Of a stretch of 64,000 nt of DNA, positions 57,730-64,000 are shown piece by piece. A model generated the notes under the pieces. That model was given only the letters and a program-made list of their open reading frames with translations, made no database searches and had not been told where the DNA came from. The DNA lies in NCBI RefSeq assembly GCF_036669915.1, contig NC_089322.1, forward strand, positions 14,259,678 to 14,323,677. The letters run 5' to 3'. Source of the DNA: Pocillopora verrucosa. Its lineage: Eukaryota > Cnidaria > Anthozoa > Scleractinia > Pocilloporidae. The first letter of the stretch is position 1; every line of letters starts with the position of its first letter. A program made the translations under genes and the position numbers.

Positions 57730-60700
57730 GTAATAACTCTCATATTTCAAAGTCTACGTTACTTTAACAGCCCTTTTATCGTTTATTCTAGCCGATTTAA
57801 GTCGCAGCCATGAACACACGACTTCCACTTGCTTAAAAATTCTAGAAGAGCGACAATTTTTTGAAGCTAGTGATATGCCTATGAGTCTGAAAACGGCCAT
57901 ACAGTTTTTCCAACAAAAATACTTTTACATTACGCGTAGGTCGTACGCTTTATAATTTTATTAGTTTTGGAAGTAGGAACTTCTTGTATATGGTCGGTTC
58001 CCCGATATGTTTTTTAAACCTTTCATCTTCAATGCTGCTGCAACTAGAAGTTCTCTGTACTCTTACATAACATTGCCTTAGTCATTGCAAGACCTCACAT
58101 TTTTTGTTAGCGCTGAAACCGTTGTCTTTCTTGCCCTTATATTGTCACTGTAAGGGGATTGTCAGTAACAGCTTGAGTATCAGCTTGTTCAAAATTATTT
58201 CCTTTTTCAGTGGCGTCATCTCAGGGCCGCTATGACTATTCGTGCAACACCTATCAAGAAGGTCAAGCAGTCGACGGTCCGTGTGGGCAGCGGTGCATTT
58301 GTGTGAACGAGAGGCTGCGATACTGTTGTCGACAAAGAAAAGATTTCCCCTCAATGACTCGAGAAGAAAGAATTCGCTATGTAAACACAGTCATCAAAGC
58401 CTCGACTCATAGAAGATACAGAAGACAATACAACCGAATTATCGCCATGCATGCGAGACTGTTTGATTCCGGAATTCACTCTAAACAGCAGTTTTTACCA
58501 TGGCACCGTTGGTAGGTCATATGACTTTCTTTCCCTTACATTTTTTCCCGCACATATTATCTAGGCAATAAGGTCATTCTCTGAGGTCAAGTAACCAATT
58601 CTAGAGTAAAGAGAACCAGAGTCTGATGAGTATCCCAATATGTGTATTTTTTATTTTATTTTATTTTAACTTATTCGCTGAATAATTGATTTACCGTTGG
58701 ATGGGGTAATCCGCCTTATGAACAACTGGGCCCTGGGTGAAAGGTGGACTCTGACAGGCAGGTGTCTTGCTTAAAAGGTTACGCTAAACCAGCATTCTTT
58801 GCGCGCCGCTGTTATTTTTATCATCTGGGACTCCATACAACAAAGAATACCAAAACAGCAGTAGCTTTTGCAGACATTTTCAACGGCAAATATAGAAAAA
58901 GGGTATTATCGTTCAGAGAGCAACAAAATCGCTACATCTGATGGTCATCCAAGTGCCGAGAGAAGATTTCTGTTTGACTTTCCTCCGAAATTCCGTGTAG
59001 CGGGGCCTCTAATGAGGGTAAAAAAAGCCGACTCCCGAACAGGATTGTAAAGGGTGAGTCAAATGTTATTACATGCACGGCGGGCTTTCCTTTTCTGTAA
59101 TACAGAAAATACTGAAAATGGCCACTACCCCCCACAATGCATCCTGGTTGAGCGTGGCCTGTAGGGGCCAGCTATGCTTGGCGAAAATAAATACGGCACG
59201 ACAACTTGTTTGGGCCCAGATTCCATGTATTCTTGTAAACAACGATTAACCTACGAGGATTTATCTGGCAACGATTCGAAGTTATTGCTTCTTACAGGAT
59301 AGCTCAAAATCCTTACCTAAAAACTATATTTGGCTAAAAACGGCAAAAAAACTACAAACGATGCCCAAGCAACGCTCATGGCGTGGGAAACTGCGCCCTA
59401 GGTATATTGTCAGCGGCGCTATAGACTGTAAGTAAATTAAACGAATCATACATACTTCAAGAACACAACACAATGACTCAGCCAGGGCTCCAACAGAGAT
59501 CTCTTGATCTAGAGTCCAGCCGCTGACTATTAGGACATGGCCTTTCGCAATCCTCGTTCTTAGCTTGTATACTTTCCTGACTCTGTTTGTTTTTCAAACG
59601 TCACAAAGAGGCAGACGGAGAGACATAAAAAACAAACTGAGCTTGAGAAGGTATTAAATTTCATAACTGATATTAGAAATTGTTGAACAGAGGGGAGAAA
59701 GGATTCATGAGCCCTTCAGTCCAGTTATCCTGTGGGTGAATTCATTTAAGCTATTCTTGTATTAGTTATCTTAACATCTTCCTAAGCTAGCTGAGACGAT
59801 TACGCTCACAATCATCCTCAACAATATCGCCCTCGTAGTCAGACTTCTGTCATCCTATTAACTAATGAGCATAAGGCTCAATCCTCTGTACTCCGTCGTT
59901 CATCCTTAGTACGTTTCATCTTCCTTCGTACCATACCCTCCTTCCTCCTGGCATCCTCTATCCTCGTAACCTCCATCCTTCATCTTCCAATATCCATGCT
60001 TTACAAAGATAACCTCAACCTCTATCCTCTCACCTCCATTCTTTATCATTCATCCCTCAATCCCCATTCTTCTGAATCCATCCCGCATCCTTCATCCTCC
60101 ATTCTTCATGCTCCAACCTCTATTTCCTAGCCTCCATTCTCCATTCTATATCCTCCGTCCTTCCTGCGTCATTCGCCAGCCTTTATCCTCCATCCTCCAT
60201 CCCCCACTGTTCATACTCCAGCCTCCGTCCTCTTTTCTCCATTCTCCATCCTTTATCCTCCATCCTTCATGCTTCATTCCCCAACCTTCATCCTCCATCC
60301 TATATTTTTCATGCTCCAACTTCTATTTTATATCCACCATTCTCAATCCTTTATCTTCCGTCCTTTATGCTTCATTCGCCAGCCTTCATGCTCCATCCTC
60401 TATTTTTCATGCTCCAACTTCTATTTTATATCCTCCATTCTCCACCCTTTATCCTCCGTCCTTCATGCTTCATTCCCCAGCCTTCATGCTCTATCCTTCA
60501 TCATCCTTCATCCTCACATCTCCGTTTTCCATCTTTTATCCTTTATCAATTTACCTCTACTCTCCATGGATACATTATCCTCCGTCCATCCTTCTTTCTC
60601 AATATGCAATAACTTCATGTTATATTTCCTTTATCAGGTTTCTTCTTCGCTACGAGAATTTTCTACGCAAGGTGGATTGCCGAGTGACTCTTCCTTACTG

Positions 60701-61988
60701 GGACTGGAGTTTGTTCGCTAAAGGTGTTTGGCGAACAGGCATAGACGACATCTGGTCCAACAAGCCTTGGGGACTGGGAGGAAATGGTCGGAAGAAAAAA
60801 TCTCACAGAGCTGGATGCGTTAAAACCGGGCGTTTCAGTCAACGTAAATGGCGGTTGACACCCTCGGCTAAAAGAGGATGCCTAAGGAGAAAGTTCTCAG
60901 GTACAGTTTACATAATGACTGCAATCCCTTTCGATTGGCTCCTGTATTCTTTTCGCCGAGCACTCAACTACTAATCATCTAAGCCTGAAGCCCAAACTTT
61001 AAACAAAATCTCGCTCGTTCGTTCAAACCATGTTCTTCAAAGACTAAAGGTAGACTTAAGGTGACCCTGAAAACCAGATCTTACGTAGAGTTTCCAGTTG
61101 ACAGTTCAAAATCGTGAAAGCTTCGCCCGGTTTCAAGTTTTTTCCTGATAGTAGAGATAGGGTGGTATGTCTAAAACTCCATAACAGGTATTTATTTCTT
61201 AATTTTTTTACCTGACAGCTCCAGCCCCAGATATTATTGCCCTTCATTTGACAAAAGCACATCGTCCACGTGAGTTCACTGAGTTTGAGCTTAACGTGCG
61301 TGCTAACCTCCATGATGCCTTCCACTGCGAAATTGGAGGAACAATGTGCGCTCATAACTCTGCAAACGCACCGGAGTTCTTCTTACATCACGCATTCATC
61401 GACAAGATTTGGGCGGACTGGCAGGCAAAGAGTAATGATCACATGGAGACTTACTTTACAACTGTTCCCAGATACGTCCGAATGGAGGGGAACGATTTCC
61501 ACCCGAGCGATTACATAGATACGTTTAACCTGCCCCACCCTAATGTAGACAGAACTGATGACTACATTTGTGTTATGTATCAAGATGCAGCTCATCCGCT
61601 TTACAAAGAGATTACTCAGCGCCTCGAGAAGCTCAGCACACGTGAAGTAAGGACAATTCCCCGACTGTACTTCAAACCGGCAACCACAAGACAGCTACGA
61701 CGTCTTGGAGTGAAGAGAAAAGAACGGAGACACGCGAGAAAGCTTCTTAATAAGGAACTTGAACCTAGGAAAAGAATCCGCAAGAGTCAGTTACGCAAAG
61801 AGTACGATAAGCTTCTAGGTTTTAAACTTGACGACATTCCTTTCCGATATACATCCAGGGATTTTCCAACGAGGAACACAAGTCTCACATATGATCGCTG
61901 GCTAGCTAGATCTCTAAACGCAGCTGAAATGTCATCCGAAGGTCTTGAGTTCTTCCGGCGTGCAAACATTTCCAATGCCATGGTGTAA
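57675..61988 (+). CDS. Gene D: secreted tyrosinase, tandem paralogue of gene C, 4 exons
   Basis: Same predicted chemistry as gene C. Exons 57675-57729, 58211-58511, 60638-60900 and 61219-61988 give 462 residues, with intron phases 1, 2, 1 at equivalent codons. Signal peptide MRGRFLMFTFLVVAFYLS; A at -3 of the ATG is favourable. Cys cluster GPCGQRCICVNERLRYCCRQ, then CuA His99, His108 and His117 (AMHARLF, IHSKQQFLPWHRW). LPYWDWS follows. CuB: His238 and His242 (LHDAFH) and His264 (FFLHHAFIDKIW). All ligands are kept. Compared with gene C it is markedly more basic, with Lys/Arg-rich segments in exon 3 and the C-terminal third, and about 50 residues longer, mostly at the C-terminus. Intron 2 is expanded to 2.1 kb by a CT-rich repeat. 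Confidence 0.92.
58211..58511 (+). CDS. Gene D exon 2: Cys-rich region and CuA
   Basis: Acceptor cctttttcag; ends within the HRW Trp codon at gtaggt. Confidence 0.92.
58512..60637 (+). other. Gene D intron 2 (2.1 kb)
   Basis: Unremarkable until about 59880, then CT-rich repeat to about 60620. The open frames it creates (Ser/Pro/Leu/Phe-rich, starting near 60108) are compositional. The other introns of the gene, 57730-58210 and 60901-61218, show nothing. Confidence 0.7.
59880..60620 (+). repeat. CT-rich imperfect minisatellite (CATCCTC/CTCCATC units)
   Basis: Irregular repeats of cctccatcct, cttcatgct, cattctcca and similar. Longer near-identical blocks occur around 60245-60340 and 60365-60485 (cattcgccagccttcatgct and atgctccaacttctatttta recur). 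Confidence 0.8.
60638..60900 (+). CDS. Gene D exon 3: tyrosinase core
   Basis: FLLRYENFLRKVDCRVTLPY, WDWS, PWGLGGNG; then a basic Lys/Arg stretch and KFSG at the donor. Confidence 0.92.
61219..61988 (+). CDS. Gene D exon 4: CuB and C-terminus
   Basis: APDIIALHL, LHDAFHCEIGG, APEFFLHHAFIDKIW; basic middle (KRKERRHARKLL), TAA at 61986. Confidence 0.93.
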
Positions 61989-64000
61989 CTAAATACCGAA
62001 AACCCAAACCCTCCCTGGCCCCTTAAGTGATCATCGTCAAATTTCTCCTCACAACATCAGCCTATTCACGAGAAGGATTCTTGAGAATGAAGGAAATGAT
62101 CCCCAAAGGAAATTAACCCCAAAGTTGTTACAGTTGCTTTTATGATAAAATATATACGGACCGTTGAGGATGACCATTAAAAACTGGGTATAGGGTATGG
62201 GATTTAGCTGAACTTGTACTTACATTGTAATATGATTCCGAGATGAAGCTATTAGAGTTGTTTTGCAGGAATTTTTTGTCCAGCATTACTCCCGTAACTA
62301 TTTAGTACTGCGCTCTGAGTTTCAGAACATTATTACAGTCTAATAATGACGAGTTGATGTGACGTAAGTAAATAACATTTATTGTCTTGAACTTGCGTTT
62401 TTGCAATGATATAGCATAGCCTATCAAAACTGTAGGCAAAGGTCTGATGGTTTATTCACGACCATTTTCTTCTGTTGGTTCTCCTTCTCTGATAGTTGAT
62501 AAAAGATACGAGAAGCGAGATACTTGGGCAACGAGTGCGATAGCTAAAGTCCCCTCAACAGCGTACACTCTCTAAATCCCCCGTCACTTCTGTTTTTTCG
62601 TTTATGTGTGGGATGAAAATCAATGAGAAAATCAATGAGAAAATCAATAGCAGTTCTGTAAACGGACTAACATTTTAGCTGTAAAAATGGAAATAATCAG
62701 AGCTAGAAAATTACGGCGAAAACCTGAAAAAACTGTTTCGTTTTGCTAACTGCCCGTATCAATGAACTTTTCTTGCTGACAGTAATCAGCCTCATCAGCA
62801 TTTGCATGTACACATGTAATCACGATTACTTCGATCTCGTGAACTAGATCCGGTTTTCTTGATTCCCGTCATGAAAAAACGAGCGTGGCCTGGGATAATA
62901 AACTACTTTGTGTTAAACCCTTTGTCACCCCGGCCTTAGAATCTGGTTAGTGCTAAATTCTCTTCATCTTTCAACTAAATAACAATTCTTTTTTTCCAAG
63001 AGAGGTTACATGATGATCATCTCTCTCTCCAAAACATGCACACTTGTGCGTGTCGCTACTAGGACTTTCTTAAATCATCGTCGTCGGCGCGTTTTTGACA
63101 GACTAATCATCTTTAATATTGGTTTTCCGCAAGATAAAGTGACTTATCACATAACCAAGCTAAAAAACCCATTACTGAAGATCGCTCAAAGATAAGAATC
63201 ATCGAACGAGCGTGAAACAGACCAAGAAAAAACTACTAAACACTCACGAATACATTGAAAACAAAAAGAATCGAAATAATATGAGCCTGAGGTGGCAATC
63301 GAATTCTTTTTGAATGCTTTTCCACCTGAGTTTGGTATCCTTCTAGGTGGCCCCAGATTTTATCCTGAAAACCGTCTAACACGCTTATGTCTAAAAATAT
63401 CTTCTTTAATATGAGGAGGTCAGTTTAAATCCCAAACTGTTCAGGGGGAGAGGGAGAGGATGGAGCCTTGAACGTTTATAGCCAGGATGGCCTCATATAC
63501 AGAATTTCAATGACGTCTGAACTAAAATCGATTGCTTTTTCTTTTGCCCTGTCACGTATATTTTAATTCCTTTTCCAAAGTGGGTATATCCTCAACATTT
63601 TGTTTATACTTTTTAAGAAAGTACGATTATATCTAAAGATTCCTCAAAAGAAGAGGATTTGTGTTTTGTTTTTTGTTTGTTTGTTTTTTCTGTGCATACA
63701 TCTCAGCAGAGGTTTCATTTAATTCCTTTCTTTGCCATTTTTCGCTCCAAGCTTAGCTGCATGTTAATCAAAAAATTGAAATCTCACTAGAACGCTTTTT
63801 TTATTTTTTTGCAGTTGTTTAATGAGACTCTGAAACCTTGAGACATCAAAAAGTTTCCCAAGTTGATCAAAACCCATACAATAGAGATACTCATCTGAAC
63901 AAAAGAAGAGAAAATATACTGACATGTAAAACGATCATGCTCGAAATTAAATGAAATTACCTTCACTTTCAACTGTTCTGTGAAGCGCATACTTGTCTTT
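61989..64000. other. Region downstream of gene D
   Basis: AT-rich, no supported gene. A possible AATAAA lies at 62897-62902, some 900 bp after the stop. Short direct repeat agaaaatcaatg near 62620-62650. The 61-67 codon frames here carry no domain. Confidence 0.55.

Noticed and set aside
60108-60974. 288-codon + strand frame
   Set aside because: Most of it is translated CT-rich repeat; only 60638-60900 is a genuine tyrosinase exon.

Overview
The window is eukaryotic nuclear DNA, AT-rich, with short GT-AG introns and small symmetric exons that each encode one extracellular domain. The mix of von Willebrand factor A (vWA), EGF, F5/8-type C (discoidin) and fibronectin type II modules, next to secreted type-3 copper tyrosinases, is most consistent with an anthozoan cnidarian, possibly a stony coral. 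That assignment is an inference; no rRNA, mitochondrial or other taxonomic marker is present. All four genes found lie on the + strand.

Layout. 1-20733 holds the 3' part (42 exons) of a very large type I membrane protein (gene A): at least 28 EGF modules, seven vWA domains, one F5/8C domain, a transmembrane helix and an acidic, tyrosine-rich tail. 22515-41691 holds a complete 33-exon tandem paralogue (gene B) with a signal peptide, five vWA domains, twelve EGF or EGF-like exons, a WSC-like cysteine domain, two divergent F5/8C-like units, a fibronectin type II domain, a standard F5/8C domain, a transmembrane helix and a shorter tail. 41692-47549 is intergenic with diverged repeats. 47550-49794 is a four-exon secreted tyrosinase (gene C). 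49795-57674 is intergenic and contains a 78-bp minisatellite. 57675-61988 is a second four-exon tyrosinase (gene D) with the same intron phases. 61989-64000 shows no supported gene.

How the genes may work together. Genes A and B look like adhesion receptors: vWA and F5/8C domains bind matrix or surface ligands, EGF strings act as spacers, and the tyrosine-rich tails suggest intracellular signalling. Genes C and D would oxidise phenols or peptidyl tyrosine outside the cell, in matrix cross-linking or melanisation. Both classes occur among proteins of coral skeletal organic matrix and invertebrate immunity, so a shared role in matrix building is plausible but unproven.

Most notable: a one-base frameshift inside the second vWA exon of gene A that skipping of the symmetric exon could bypass; metal-site (MIDAS) erosion in most vWA domains; a duplicated cytoplasmic EVQ module shared by A and B; a probable GC-AG intron in gene B; and a minisatellite whose unit is a multiple of three and stays open in several frames. 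The exon chains of all four genes keep frame from end to end, except at the one frameshift.
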